Assembly: GCF_905475395.1 (NCBI RefSeq)
Contig: NC_058339.1
Coordinates: 81,016,520 to 81,080,519, forward strand
DNA length: 64,000 bases
Source: Chrysoperla carnea
Lineage: Eukaryota; Arthropoda; Insecta; Neuroptera; Chrysopidae
Direction of reading: 5' to 3'
Position 1 is the stretch's first letter. Each line of letters opens with the position of its first letter. The notes under the pieces are model-generated. The model saw only the letters and a list, made by a program, of their open reading frames with translations, was not told where the DNA came from and made no database searches. The position numbers and the translations under genes are program-made. This document shows, in pieces, positions 23,851 to 38,100 of this stretch.

Positions 23851-24826
23851 CTAATTTCAATAAGAAAAGAAATATCAAAGTCCAGCCGACCTGAAATCAA
23901 TTTGTTCATGTCGTTGTCTTATACTATAAAAACAATTTTAAGAAAAAGTAGACTTGGATATTAATAATATATTTATCAATAAAGAATTATAAGAAAAAGA
24001 ATTCGATTATAATAAATATGTACAAGACACATGTAGCAGTCTAACTCCTCCAAAGAATTTAAAATCATTTTTAGGAACCACATGTCACACTTCCCTAAAC
24101 ATATTATCGCGCCTTTTATCACATTTGCATTCATACGCCATTTGCATTCGTTTTTTTACTTATAATAATAGTTTTTTTTTTAATTTTTGATAAAATAGTA
24201 TAAATTTTTAATTTTACTATTATTATACATATTTTAAGGAACCGAAAAGGAGTGAGCCTGCCATTTGCACACATTTTTTTTTTGTTGGTTAGATTTTATA
24301 TACTTATTCATTATAAGACCATATTTTACATCTATTTTAATTATTATCAAGGACAGGGTGTCTAGAATAAGGATAATGGAGATGAGAATACGTTTTACAT
24401 TAGTTATTTCTTCTTTGTCCCAACATTCTTTGTCAGGGGAATATAGGCCACAGTTTAGAAGACGTATTAATTAAAGAGCATGTAAAATCATAGTCGCAAA
24501 TATAAACGTTCTTCATTGCTTATTCGTTTTTTTTAAACTAAAGTAAAAATTATCGATTTTTATAATTAATTACTTTATGTATCAAGCTTGTGTATACAAA
24601 ATCAGTCTCGAATTAAAATATAGACCCTCCACTAAACACCAATAAAAAGCAAACAAGAAAATTATTTCCCACGCAGTGTCGATCACTGATTCACCCGTGT
24701 GAACAAAATAACTATGATCGAATATGAGTTATTCTAGCGTCAACGACGATAAAAACCTCATGGTGACCACTGAAAAAGAAACACCCAGTACAGAAATATA
24801 TTGCAACAAACCGCACATCAAATAAG
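23851..24826. other. Gene-free stretch
   Basis: AT-rich. No exon, repeat boundary or RNA gene was recognised. Confidence 0.5.
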
Positions 24827-25130
24827 TAATAGTTTAAAAAACGCATTTATTACTAGCTGGACTAAAAAGTAGAAAATAATTCTATAAGTTAAACAAAAAA
24901 TTAGAGTGATTAAGGAAAAAATCATTTTCTCGTAAAAAGCGTGGGCTGCTAGTTATCAATTATTGTAAATATTTTATTGGCAGATATTGGTAAAAGTAAA
25001 GTTATTATAAAATATCTTAAAGAGCTCACGATTTTGTTCTTAATTACTCTATTTTTTTTTTTTTAAACTTATATTTTCTACTTTTTGGTTCAGATAGTAA
25101 CAAAAGTGTGTTTTTTAAGTTTTTTTTTTT
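24827..25130. mobile_element. Foldback element forming an almost continuous stem
   Basis: Bases 24827-24925 (AGTTTAAAAAACGCATTTAT, CTAAAAAGTAGAAAAT, TTAGAGTGATTAAGG) are matched in reverse complement by about 25040-25128 (CTTAATTACTCTATTT, ATTTTCTACTTTTTGG, TTTTTTAAG). The short centre also pairs partly (AGCGTGGGCTGC with GAGCTCACG). A transcript across it would fold into a ~130-bp imperfect hairpin. Confidence 0.65.
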
Positions 25131-25492
25131 TTTTTTGTTTGTTAAACTATTATTAATTCTATACTTTTTAGTTCAGCTTGTTTTCAGAAATGGAAAAAAT
25201 CGTTTATCTTGAAGATCTTGATTAGGATAATCGGGACAAAATTATTGTATTGTCATCGGTCCTTAATATCGGTCCGACGTTTTGAAGTGGGTGAATAACA
25301 CTTTCAAAAATTCCGTTACATAGATACAAACTAATAAAAGCGTTTTAAAAACACTGGATTTTTATTATAACACTAAAAATAAAAATCATAGAAGAGTAAA
25401 GTACAAAATAGGAAGGGAGTCCTAGGAAGCTCTTTTTTTAAATCTACCACTAAACATTTTTATTTCACCAGCTACTACAAGTTACAGTAAAT

Positions 25493-25533
25493 AAAAAAAC
25501 CCTTCCCAATGATTTGGGAAGGTTTTTTTTTTA
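25493..25533. other. Short perfect hairpin followed by a T-run
   Basis: CCTTCCCAA (25501-25509), loop TGAT, TTGGGAAGG (25514-25522), preceded by seven As and followed by ten Ts. The form is that of a bacterial intrinsic terminator, but there is no bacterial-type gene nearby, so it is most likely a chance or repeat-derived hairpin. Confidence 0.6.
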
Positions 25534-26182
25534 AAAGATCCCAATGATTTTCATTAATCAAAAAGTGGTCATGTAATAACTAATAGATAGAAAAATATGG
25601 CCAGTAGAAAAAAATTGGCCAAAATTTGGAATGAATAAGCATTTTATATCTAATATTTTATATTAAGTTTGTATATTTAAAAATTTATATAATGTATGCG
25701 CTGTTGGCCTGACCCATCAGAATATCACAGTGAGAGAGAAATGTGGCTGGCAAAGTTTTTGAGCGCACATTCAATTTTTTTTTTAAATTTATATTTTAAA
25801 TTTTTCAACAATTTTTTTTATACAAAATCACAAATGTATTTCATCGTTACCCTTAAAATATTACATTTCTTATACACTAAAAATTAAAAAACGAAAATCT
25901 CAAACCTTATGGAAAAAGTCTCTAACGTCTAAATTGAAGTCTCTTTTAAATTTGTAATGTGCTTTAGTTTGAAATGATTTTTTCACCAAAAGTTACATTA
26001 GGCAAAATAGATTTCTAATAAATAAAAGTTTTAACTACTAGGCCTATGATTCGGTGACTTCCTCAAAATGAAGAATTTATTCATTTTGTATATAACGGTG
26101 TAAATTATATTTCGAATATTTTATTGAATACATGTACTTCGTTCACAGTGAAGGAAATTTTTGCTCGAGCCTCATACAATTT

Positions 26183-26815
26183 TATAGAGGGTGAAAAAAT
26201 ATATGTTGGAAATGGCAACGGATATCGATAAAGCGATGAAATCTAAGCAAAGTGTCATATAAGTATATTTCGAAAAGTCAATACTTTTCAAGCTATTGGC
26301 GATTCTCTTTCCGAGTATTTAACGTTATATAACTGAAAAATTGGTTTAAAAAAAAAATTCATTTATATACTTTTTAAAGTACTATAAAAAACCTTGAAAA
26401 TGAAAAAAGTTTCAAGTTATTTGAAAAGAAAGTTTCACCTACCGTTTTTTTTATGTTTTATTCAGCACAAAAACTAATTAATTTACAATTTTTCGAATTT
26501 TTTTTTTTTGCATTTAAATTGCAATATTTTGAAAACTATATATCCGAAACTGTTAGAATTTTTTGAGCATGTTGTCAGTACCTAAATAAAGTAAATTAGA
26601 AAGCGACAAGCATTAATATTAGTTCCCGTGGTAAATTAATCAGTTTTTGTGCTGAATAAACATTAAAAAAACAGTACGAGAAAATTTCTTTTCATTAAAA
26701 CTCGGAAAGTATTGACTTTACGAAATATAAATTACCCTTTTGGCTTAGATTTCATCGCTCTATCCATTCCCGTTACCATTTTCAACATATATTTTTTCAC
26801 TCCCTATAAGAGGTG
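26183..26815. mobile_element. Long palindromic element (arms ~280 bp)
   Basis: The left end GGGTGAAAAAATATATGTTG plus AAATGGCAACGG (about 26188-26221) and GCGATGAAATCTAAGC (26233-26248) are matched in reverse complement at about 26740-26812. Inner pairs include AAAGTCAATACTTT and TTTATTCAGCACAAAAACT (26458) with AGTTTTTGTGCTGAATAAA (26643). The arms are diverged, so this is an older foldback insertion than the one at 18291. No coding frame is seen. Confidence 0.75.
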
Positions 26816-29800
26816 GTTACCATCCCCTGAACAAATACACCACTAGACATCATATAACTTCTGATCTAGAGGGTGAACAAATTTTAACCCCAAATTTTCA
26901 TCGAAATCGATGTTACATGAAATAATTTAAAGGTTTAAGCCTCGTTTACTGTGCATTAACCAAATTTTGATGAATTATTGATATGATTTGTTTCAAATAC
27001 ACCACTCTTATTTATCACCAGACCTCTTGTCGAAAGCAAGAGGTTACAATTTAAGTAGTTTTTAATAATTTCACTTTCCCTTCATTTCTATGAGTGTAAT
27101 ATGATTGTCAAATTTAAATGTTAAAAGTTGTTTCAGCAAGTATTTCATATATTAACCATAATATACTTTCTAAAAAAATTTCAGTCCAATGGGTTGCTTT
27201 TGATCTAGCAGATCTCAAATTACAACATTAATAGAATTCGAGTATCCTTCATAAGATTCGAGAAACATTTTTTTTGTTTTGTTTTGATGAAATATATTTT
27301 TTTTCATATTATTTTAAATTTAAAATTCTACATTACCATTCCATGGATCAGACCATGATGATTTTAATCAGTGACGATGTATTTTAGTCAGATATTATTT
27401 ACATATCATTTTTTACGTTTTATTATTAACAAAAAAAAACCCTATAAAACAATCCAGTCGAAAGGAGGTTGGTGATTTTTGGCTGTTTTTCTCCAATCCA
27501 ATTTATAAGAACAAAAATTTATCGATTTCAATTATATTCTATATTTTTGGGATACGTTTTTAATTAAATACACTATTTTAACATCAAACTATCAGTAACC
27601 CCCCCCCCCCCCCTACCTACTAGATTCCACTTAAATTAAAATAAACAAAGTAAATAAAATACAGGATGTAGCTTTAGCCGCTTCGTCGTTTTACGTTCGT
27701 ATTTTTAATTTATTCATTTTAAAACGCATTATCTTTTCTTAATTTCTTCATCGAGCTTGGGATCAGCTTCGTCGATAAAGATTAATTGATTAATAATAAA
27801 ACGGAATAGAACTCCAAGTATAGTAAATTTAATTATTATTATTATATCATGTATGTAGTATGTATTGCATATACTATTCCAAAAAAATCAGTAGCTAAAT
27901 TTGTAACTTTCTGCTACAGCCTTGAGAAAGGCTTTTTATAACTGTGTCACATTTAGAGAAATTTTTTTCAAAAGTATAAATCAAAATGGGTTTATTTAGA
28001 TATGAGAATAACGAATCAAATATACCCACCTCCTTTTTTAATTTGAATGTCAATTTGTTAACATTCACAATTCACCATTCATGGTGTGAACGTTCTTTTA
28101 CATTAAAATTCTTCACGTATAAATAAATCAATGTAATTGATTTAAAAATTAAAAATAACATAATTCTTTTTACATTATCAAACTTTTATAAGCAGACGTA
28201 AATAATTTTATCTCATCACTGATTATAATATTTTATACATATATATATATAATCACAGATGTCTATATTAAACCTAGATTGCTTATAACCAATGACCTAG
28301 ATTGCTTTTTATAAATATTCTACAGGTTTTTCTATTTCATATTTCAACTGCTTTACTTGACAAAGCCCAACTCTATTTTTACTCCAGTGCACTTACGGAT
28401 TGACCCAAAAGTTTTGACACTAGATTTTTTTTGTATTCATTCAATAGGGGGTTGTTTGAAGACCTTAAATCTTATTTTGCGTATTCGGGAAATTAACCTT
28501 TTCGCCGCCATCTTGAAAAATGACTTCTTTTACGTTTTGGCCTATATCTTGCCTTCTTTTCATTCAAATTTGATGATTTTGATGTCGTTGGACTGGCCTG
28601 CGTTTTATCTTCAAACCCTTTTAGATCAAAGTACCACTTAAATATTTTTCTTGGGATGAAATTTTGAACAGTACCTTGGAAAATATACCCCGAATCAACA
28701 AATAAACTCGATTTTTAAACAATTTGAGTTAAAATTACTTTAAGTACGGAATTTTTACCAATTTTTTAAAAGTACAAAGAGATAAAAATTTTATATTTGA
28801 TATAACTCGTTGTGTAGTTATTTTGACATACAAAAATTCAAAAAACCAGATTCATTTGACGATCTATCGAGTATTTTCTATGGTTTCTAATCCTATATTA
28901 TGAATTTTTCCCGCGATACCTCGACAAATACTCACAAATATATTAACAGTATGTTGTTTAAGTCTTATTTACCCTATATTGTACAAAAACAGAGATAGGT
29001 AAAAAATTGTTAAAAACAGATTTTTACAATTTATTATTAAATAGTTTTCAAGATTTTTTGTAACTACTTTCTCTGATGCAAGAACAAGGACGTGAAACTA
29101 GAGTGTTGAAGGTAGCAGGTAAAAAGGCTAGGTTTAGTCCTCGGCCGTTGCGTACTTTGTACTGAGCATCTGGCTGTATTTTGTTTTCAGTCTGAAAGTG
29201 ATTGAATTGTCAACTACAATTGTTTTCCATATATCAATATTCATATCTCGATACTAAGCAATCTAAGTTTGGTATACGACATTTGTGAATATACTTGACT
29301 AAAATCTAGTATATTTTACTTATCTAAATAACATGTTTTTTTTTTCTCGAAAAAATAATATATATATTACTAAAAAATGAATTCTGAACGGACTACATAG
29401 TTCAGTAAACTAGGATTGTGCAATTTTTGTGAAACAGGAATTTCATTTTCTATTCGATTACGGAAGATAAAATAAAAAATGATTGTTAGTAAATTAGATT
29501 TTTAAACACGGCAACTGAGAATATCTGTTCAACTTCGAAAAAAGGGGAGACTGGCTAAACTGTTAATATTTAATGTATGATAATAATTCCAAGTAATAAA
29601 AAAAAGGATTTAACCGTAATAAAAACCTTCATTTTGAAAAGAAAAAATGATTATATAAAACATGATCCCCTAACCCTGAAGGTGAGGGTAAATTAAAAAT
29701 TTTGCAAGTGTCACCTTTCCTTAATGAATATGAATAAATTTTAAATTCGGCATACAATCACAAATTTTGCAGGACCTCTGACAAGTTCTCTGCTATGAAA

Positions 29801-31834
29801 AGCCTCTACAGTTTTCAGGCGTTCTAACATTAATATTGTTCGCTATATTGGATTAGAAAAGAAATTCCTAATTTTTCTTCCTAGTTTACAGAACTAATTT
29901 ACATGAAAATAAACATAAAATTTTTGAGATTTTTATTAAATTTATTTAAACTTCTATACAAAAAAAAAAAACAAAAATTGACAAAATATATATTTGTTGA
30001 GTCACTAAAATTGTAGTAAAACTCGAAAAACTTACCTTTGAAAATAACCTTTTTTTATGTTTTTGAGTGAATTTTAACAAATATTAACAACATTGAATAA
30101 TTATCATTAATCTATATTAATTCTAAATAACGAAAAAATAAAATTATGTAGTTATTATAGAGGTATTCACTAAATTACTAAGAAAAATTATCCATTATTT
30201 TCCACTCAAATTATTCAAGGAGTGTTTTTACACACAATTCGGCACTAGTTTCCACTCAAAACTGTTTTTAAAACGTTTTTTCCTTATTATTTTTCTTTTT
30301 TAATTTATTTTAAGTGCCAATTAAAATTATTTTTTTAATAAATACATTATGAAAAACTTGTACAATTCACTTTTGCAAATTAATAAATTAGTTCTTTTTT
30401 GAAATTTGAAAGAGGCAAAATAAAATTTAAACTAAAAAAAGAAAAAAAGAATAGTATTAATTATTTACACCAGTTAATAAGGAAGTCAGGCGGACAAAAA
30501 GTTATATTAAGGTTTTTTTTTTTGTTAAAATGTTTCATTCAATCATTCTAAACTTTCATACTCTGAAGATTAAACTTCGTGGATCTTATTTCAAAAAAAA
30601 AAAAAAAAAAATTAAATAAATCTTTTTATGTATTTAAAAAAAGTTACATTCTGACGTATAAAGTCTGACAACACTGAAATGTTTGTTGACATTTTATGAT
30701 AACATAAACAAAAAAATTTTTATTTTATGAAAAGTTCAATTGTGTTCAAAAAAATTATTTTATTATTGAATTATATTTAAATTTTAAAAAAAATTGCAAT
30801 TGGGATTTTGAAAAAAAAAAATTTCATTTTTTTGACAAAAATATAAAGATCATATATAAGTTTTACAACAAAACGGTTTTTATTTTTAATTTTTTTAATG
30901 GTAATTTTAAAATTACAGGCATTTTTAAAAGAACTTTCCAAAAGAGAAACGAAAACGCCCGACAAAAAAATGTTCGTAATACAATGTTATGACGTAAAAA
31001 TATTAATTGAATAGTACAGTTGAATAATACAATTCTTAATTTACATTATGACGTCACCGAAACTCATGTATGATATTTTCATTCTTGTCAAAAAAAAATT
31101 TGGTTCTAAATTCCAATAATATCATTATTTAATAAAATTAGTTTTTGACATGCCATATCTTCAACACATAGCAATGTTGCTAAACTAAACGTAAAATCAG
31201 GAATGTTTTGTAAATGGGTTCTTCTTTGTACAGTTATTTATGCTTGAGTTTGCCATTCAAAAAAATACAATAAACCGGTTTTTTGGAACGTTTGGCCTGT
31301 TTATTTCTAGATAAACATGAATCGGAACGGATTGCAGCCAGTGACTAAGTTTTAGTGTAACGACTAGAAAAAGAGAGTATCGCCAAGAGAGTTAGCATAC
31401 CTTTCAACTTTTTCGAAAATTTACAGAGCAGGGAACTTTTTTTCAGACGACCTAAAAAATTTTTAACTACGCAGAAAGCTTAATTGATGAATAAAATTTA
31501 TTTTGCCCGACACTCACCAAAGTAAAATTTAAAACTTAAAAATTCCAATTCGTTCTTTCATGTTTTGGACAAACTGAAGTTAGCATTTTTAATTTATTTA
31601 TTTCCGTTTCTTAATTAATATTTATCAATTTAAACTTGCCGCACAATTACAAAATTTCCAAGAGAAATCTCAACTTAATGAGACAAAAATCTCACAAATT
31701 TTCAGCTGTTCTGATAAAACTCAAATACCATAGACCCATAATGTTTAGAATGACTAAATGAAACATACTTATTGATGAAAAAAACAACAAACCTAAGCGT
31801 AGTTTTTTGTGCGCCTAAATAAAATTTTAAGACT
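26816..31834. other. Gene-free intergenic DNA upstream of the Nup153 3' end
   Basis: AT-rich, with homopolymer tracts (14 Cs at about 27600-27613, long A and T runs near 29960 and 30592). Slightly GC-richer patches at 28360-28640 and 29090-29220 hold no recognisable protein. The short block AAATAAACTCGATTTTT (28699-28715) is the exact reverse complement of a piece of the 305-bp satellite, possibly a diverged relative. Confidence 0.45.
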
Positions 31835-31840
31835 TTTATT
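31835..31840 (-). terminator. Candidate Nup153 polyadenylation signal
   Basis: TTTATT on the plus strand reads AATAAA on the minus strand, about 280 bp after the Nup153 stop codon. It is supported by position only. Confidence 0.35.
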
Positions 31841-32119
31841 AATTGGACTAATATTAATTATTTTAATACCTACACTTAAAAGTATTTTTTTACACAAAAT
31901 TGAAAAGCCACATAGATATGACACACATACGCACACACACGATTTTTTTTTTTTAAATAAATGTGTGAACATTCCATTTTCCATGTTTTTTGATTTTCAT
32001 TAATTTTCTTCTTTTTTTTACAAGAATAGGAAAAGCAAAATGTCGACTCTGCTTTAACAAGAATTGTTAACACACAAAACATACACTGGCAATTAATTTA
32101 TAAATTATATATGAAATTA

Positions 32120-35100
32120 TCACGGTACACCTCCACGTCTTCGCACTGCTTTTTTTATACGTCGTTGTGGATTCACTCCAGGTTGTTGCAATGAAGATGT
32201 CCCACTAGGTGGTTGCGCCCTATATTAAATTTTATAAAAAAAATTATAATTAAGATATTATCAACATTATCTTAATTCACATACAAATTTTCAATCCTCT
32301 AGCTTAATATGTAGACGCGCAAAAACCGCGATAAAACATTATATTTCGACGTAAAAAAGGGGCTGGAATAAACAATCGGCTTTTGCACATTTAAAAAATA
32401 ACTTCCTACATTCCGAAGTTTTTTTTAACATGAAAATTGCCAACCTGAACTAAAATCAATCCCTTTATTTGCTATAAAAACAACCCAAAATAATTATAAA
32501 AAATATTGGTAAAAAAACGTAAAGGTTACGGATACGAATATCAATTTAGATATTCTTGGCTACAAATATTCAGTACATGACTAATATGTATATATATAAA
32601 ATTAAAGTAACTATACAAAAATAAATACTTTTAAAGACTTACGTGAAAGATGGAGCGGATCCACTTGTGAAGTTAAATACGGGTTTTGTGTTCGGATTAA
32701 AAGTAGGTATGCTAGGTGCAGCTGGAGCTGTTTGTTGACTGCTACCAAATCCACCAAAATTATTTGCAGTGGTACCTTTTCCAAATTGGTTGGTTTGAGC
32801 CTAATTATAATTAAACAATTAAATTTAATTGTTAATTGACAATTTTTTTTATTTAAAAAGAGGGCAGCAATCAAGATTCATTTTTCAAAATACCCCTGCT
32901 TGTTCCCGTATAATTCATTCATTCTAGTAATTTTTACGATTTTCCTTACATCTAGTTTTTGTGATTTCAGACTTAACGGCAAAACAATTCAAACAATAAA
33001 TTTGATCTTTTTTTATTTTTTTAAAGAGTAATTAGGACCTAAGTGTCACTAAAATCTAGTTTATTGGTCTACCAGATATTTTCTAAAAAATGGTTGAAGA
33101 TCAATTCTAGGAACCAACAAAAAGTAATCAGACAAGAATAGCAACTAACTTTTTAATTTGGATTTTGATAAAATTCATTATATAAAGTATTTTGGACTCA
33201 AAAACTACAAAAATTGAGTACTTTGATGATTCAAGTATCTTGTAACATCGAAAAAATCTTCATCGTCTAAGGTAATTAAAGCCCGAAAAAAAAGAATAAT
33301 AAAACTTTATTATTAAATAGTTTCTAAAATTGTTTTTATATTTTTTAGATTCTCCTAATGAATTCCATAACAATTTTCGAATTTCTACGTTTCTATTACT
33401 TTTTCTGATAAAACCCGATTTGAGGTAATTCTGTATAGCTTATTATTACCAACCAATCCAAATATATTTCTCCTTAAGCCTAGAGGCTCACCTAGCAGGA
33501 GAAAGAATAAATTACAAATCATTATGAACGTCTTTTAGACAGAAAAACAAGTAATCGAAATTCGTATTCACGATTTTAAAAAATTGTATTCATGAAAAAG
33601 GTATAATAACATACCTGATTAGAGGTACCAAATGAAAATACTGGAGCTTGTGGTTGATTAGCTGTAGCTCCAAATTGAAATGCTGGTGTGGACGTCGCAT
33701 TCGTTGAAGAACCAAATACTGGAGCTGCAGCTCCAAAAGATGGATTCGTAGGAATATTTTGCACTGTCGATTGTTGTGATGCCACTCCAAATGTGTTACT
33801 TGTATTCGACAGATTTGAACCAAATGTTGGTACAATTGGTTTTGATGAAGTATCATTAGAATTGAATCCCGTTCCAAAGTTTGGGGTATTACCTGAATTG
33901 AATGAGAAAGCAGGAACTTTGGCCGCTGTGGCCGAAGATTCCGTGCTACCAAAGGTAAACGCTACTGCTGCTGGTTTATTTTCAGGCAGTTTGTCACCAA
34001 ACGTAAATGTTGATGACGGTAAACTATTGTTACCAAATGTTGGTATTGTTGTCGATGCGGTACTACCAAATGTAGGAGTTGCTGAAGTATTACCAAATGC
34101 GGGTGACGTTATAGTTGACGTATTACCAAATGTGAGTGAAGTTGTAGTTGTTGTATTACCAAATCCGATTGAAGCCGTCGTTGTTGTATTAACAAAACCG
34201 GTTGAAGGTGTAGTTGTTGCATTACCAAATGCAGATGAAGCTGTACTTGTATTACTAAATGCAGGCGGAGCTGTGGTTGTTGTATTACCAAATGCGGATG
34301 ATGTTGTAGTTGTATTACCAAATGCAAGTGAGGAGCCAGTTTGATTACCAAATGCGGATGAAGTGGAGGTTGATGTATTACCAAACGTGGATGATGTTGC
34401 AGATGGTGTATTACCAAATGTAAGTGAAGTTGCAGTTGTTGTATTACCAAATGTAGTTGAAGTTACAGTTTTCATATTACCAAATACTGGTGATGTTACA
34501 GTCGTCGTGCTGCCAAATGCGGGTGAAGTTACATTTGTCGTACCAAATGTCAAACTAGTTGATGTTGAATTACTATTACCAGCTGAAGTTGATGATGTCG
34601 CACTATTTCCAAAACTAGGTGTAGTTGAACTAGTAGTAGTAGCTTTCAAACCAAATGAGAGCGTACTTGTTGTAACATTAGTTACACTACCAAATGTTGC
34701 ATTAGGTTTAGAAACATTACCAAATGATGAATTTGGTGATTTACCAAATGTAGGTATAGAACTATTCCCATACGATGATGTTGTTTCAGTAGTAAAGCCA
34801 CTAGAAGATTTATTCTCAGTGTTCGGAGAACTGTGCGTTGATCCAAAAGTAACCGTTGAATTTTTGGCAAAATTTACTGTTATAGTTGTAGCTGAACTAC
34901 ATGTAACCGAACTGTTCGCCTTAAATAATCCAAATTCATTTGATTTAACAGAATTCATTTGATTATTATCAGAATCACTAGTTTTCGAATCGGGTTTAAT
35001 ACCAAATGAAAACTCTGGTTTACTTTCTGTACTAGCAGTTTGTGGACTTGTAGATTTTAAACCAAATGTAAAACCAGGTGTTTTAACATTTGACGTAGCT

Positions 35101-38100
35101 GCTGATGAATCAACTTTATCAATACCAAATTTAAATGGTGTTGATGTTGGTAAAGTGATTCCACCCTTTTGCGATGGAAGACCGCCGGATTTTGGTGTTT
35201 CGCAGCATACACAAGATAATTTATCATTTGTATTTCGTACCATACAAGCTGAACATTCCCATTCATCAGATTTTTTTAAACCAACATCTTTTTTCTCAGT
35301 ATTACCAAACACAAAACCACTAGAAGGAGTACTACTCGATGTGGTTGTCGTTTTAACATCCGCTTGATCGATACCAAATTTGAATGGTGTTGATGTTGGT
35401 AAAACAATCGATTTAATTTGGGTGGTTTTTTGCCCTGGTTTCGGTGCTTCACAACAGGCACACGTTAATTTACCATCTGGATTACGTACCATACAACTAG
35501 GACACTCCCATTCGTTAACTTTTTTCGTAAATGCTGTACCAAATGTATTTTTCGGAGTTTCAGAAGGTTTTTGTGTGGTACACGCAACACACTTGCTTTG
35601 ATCATTTTTATTACGTACCAAACAGGTTGTGCACTCCCATGTATCTGTCGATGCCTTAAATTTCACCCCAAAACCACTTGATTGAGTTGTTTGAGTTTGA
35701 CTGGCACCTAACCGAAAGAAAAATAATTAAATAAGTATACATTTTTTGAAAAGAAGTTTAACAGGTCATAAATAATTAAAGTTTTTACTCGTACGTAATT
35801 CCAATGTTTTTTTATAGTTTTAAGGTATTTCAGATGCTACGGGGAGGGATGAATGCATTGTTTTAAATAAAAATAATTTATATTTTAAAATAAGATGTAA
35901 TATACATGCCATTAATTTTTTTTTGTAATAAATGTTTAACTACCAATAAATTTAATTAACATACATAATGAAAATTTTTTTTTATTTAATTATGTTCCGG
36001 AACAAATAACAATTCTTTTTTATTATACATACAATTTTAATTGTTGAAAGGCACACATTATATTTTGATTTTCAATTAGCTTCGATGATTTATGAATTTC
36101 TCATCTACCTTAAGGTGGTACAGCAGTATCTAGGTTCATAGTTAATTGCTATTGCTATACTAAAGTTAAACATCGAAAAATCAACTTTAATTATTTAAAA
36201 ATGTAATTTTTTTCTGAATAAAATTTTGAACCTATCGACTTACCTGGTTTTAAAGCTGTACACGCCACACATCGTTCATCCGCATTGTTATTCCGTACTA
36301 AGCATGTATTACATTCCCATTTGTTATCTGCCGTTGTTTTACGCTCAATTTTTGATGTTGTATTCGTTTGTACACGCTGTACTCCGCATGCTATACATTT
36401 GGTAGCATCCAACTGATTTCGTATCATACATGAATCACATTCCCATGTATTCGATGATGGTTTAAACTTATCCAGTGATTGATCATCTTGTTTTGTTTTC
36501 GAATCTTTCAGGTAATTATCGTTAATTGGTTTACGTGTTTTTAACACGTAATTTTCGGTACTAGGATATTTGAAATTTTCGTTACTGTCTATCGTCGTAT
36601 CTTTGACATTTGTTGGTTGACTAAATTTAAAATTATTTATAGATCTTAATGTTTTTGCGCATGTATCAATCGTTGTTTGCGCATCTATTGCCTTTGGCGG
36701 TGCAAATTTGAATGTATGTGAATCAGTTAGTATTTTCGATATTGTATTCTTGATAGTAAAAGGTTTTGATAATTTCTTTTCTTCAACATTTTGTTTTGTA
36801 TAATTTGTTCCTACCCCGGATGGTGGAGGTGGTTGTGCCATTAATTCAAACTTTGGTAAGGTCGTTATCGGTAATGAAATTGGCGGTGGAAGTGGAGTGC
36901 TATTGTTGTTAGTGTTATTATGACTTTGTAATACGTTTCGGGTATCATTTTTACGAACTACAAATTTGTCACGCCGTTGAATTTGTAAAATGTCGGGTAT
37001 TGTTGGTATTGTTAATTCTTTTGTAGGTATTCGTGATTTTGGTGTCTCGTCACGAGAATATGGTGTTCGTTTTCTTTCTTCACCCTTTTCTGTAAAAATG
37101 TACCAAAATAAATAAAGAATGATAATGGAGGAATGATTTTATCTTCTTAAGTAAAACTAAATTTTAATATATCGTGGTTTCAGTTAAATCGAAATCTATC
37201 AAAAAAAGAGGACACACAAAAAATAATTTGGTTTGAATCTCATTAATTACGGGTGTTGGTAACCTTTAATCTTTTTTCTTCCTTTAACATTTTTTTGAGT
37301 TTTCGATTGAAATTTGTCTTTAAACTTAGTATATCCAAGAGTTAAAAAAATGACAATTTGGGTGGTGGAAATAGCTTTAACATTTTAAGGCGAATCTATT
37401 AATCAGAAGCGAAAAATATGCCAAAGGAGAAAAAAATTAATTATTGTTATGGGATGGGAAACACATCATAGGGTCTATTGTGACACCCATCCTAGGCCAC
37501 TACTCCGTGAACCATTTGGAAAAAAACAGCAGGAGTGTTTTGACGTCAACGATCGGAGAGGCCGTCAAAGAAAGGCTGGCTCAAGTGGGTCCATCTCGTC
37601 AAGGCAAGAACTGAGCAGTGATTCTTGAATTTAAATTACAATTTGTTTTTGTTTCGGGTAGGTTATTAAAAACTTATCTAATAAAACAAAGCCATGCATG
37701 TTTTTCTTGCGCTGTTTGACAAAGATAATACATATTTGGTATTATTCTACTTGCTAATGTTTTTGTTAAAATGCCCGAAATAAAAAAGAATCGGTAAAAA
37801 AATTTACTGTTCGGGTTTATTTTAAATATTTTGTCAAATTCACTGCATTCAAGAGACGAGACTTTACGCGCCTTTTCTTAATATTCCTGTCACTGCCCTC
37901 GAAACTAAAATTTATAGAACGTATCCAATTTTTCACGTAAAACAAACATTTATCGAAACAGCTGACCTCATCTATTAAATTTAAAATGGCTGGCTATCTC
38001 TAACAGAAGACGAAGATGAGAGAACAGATTTATTTTATTAATATATATGAATTTGTAAAGAATCCTTACTTTGTAATTTTTTTGATGAAATATTTAAACG

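Noticed and set aside
33688-34962. Two plus-strand open frames of about 200 codons opposite Nup153
   Set aside because: They are antisense shadows of the FG-repeat exon, whose repeated codons leave the opposite strand free of stops.
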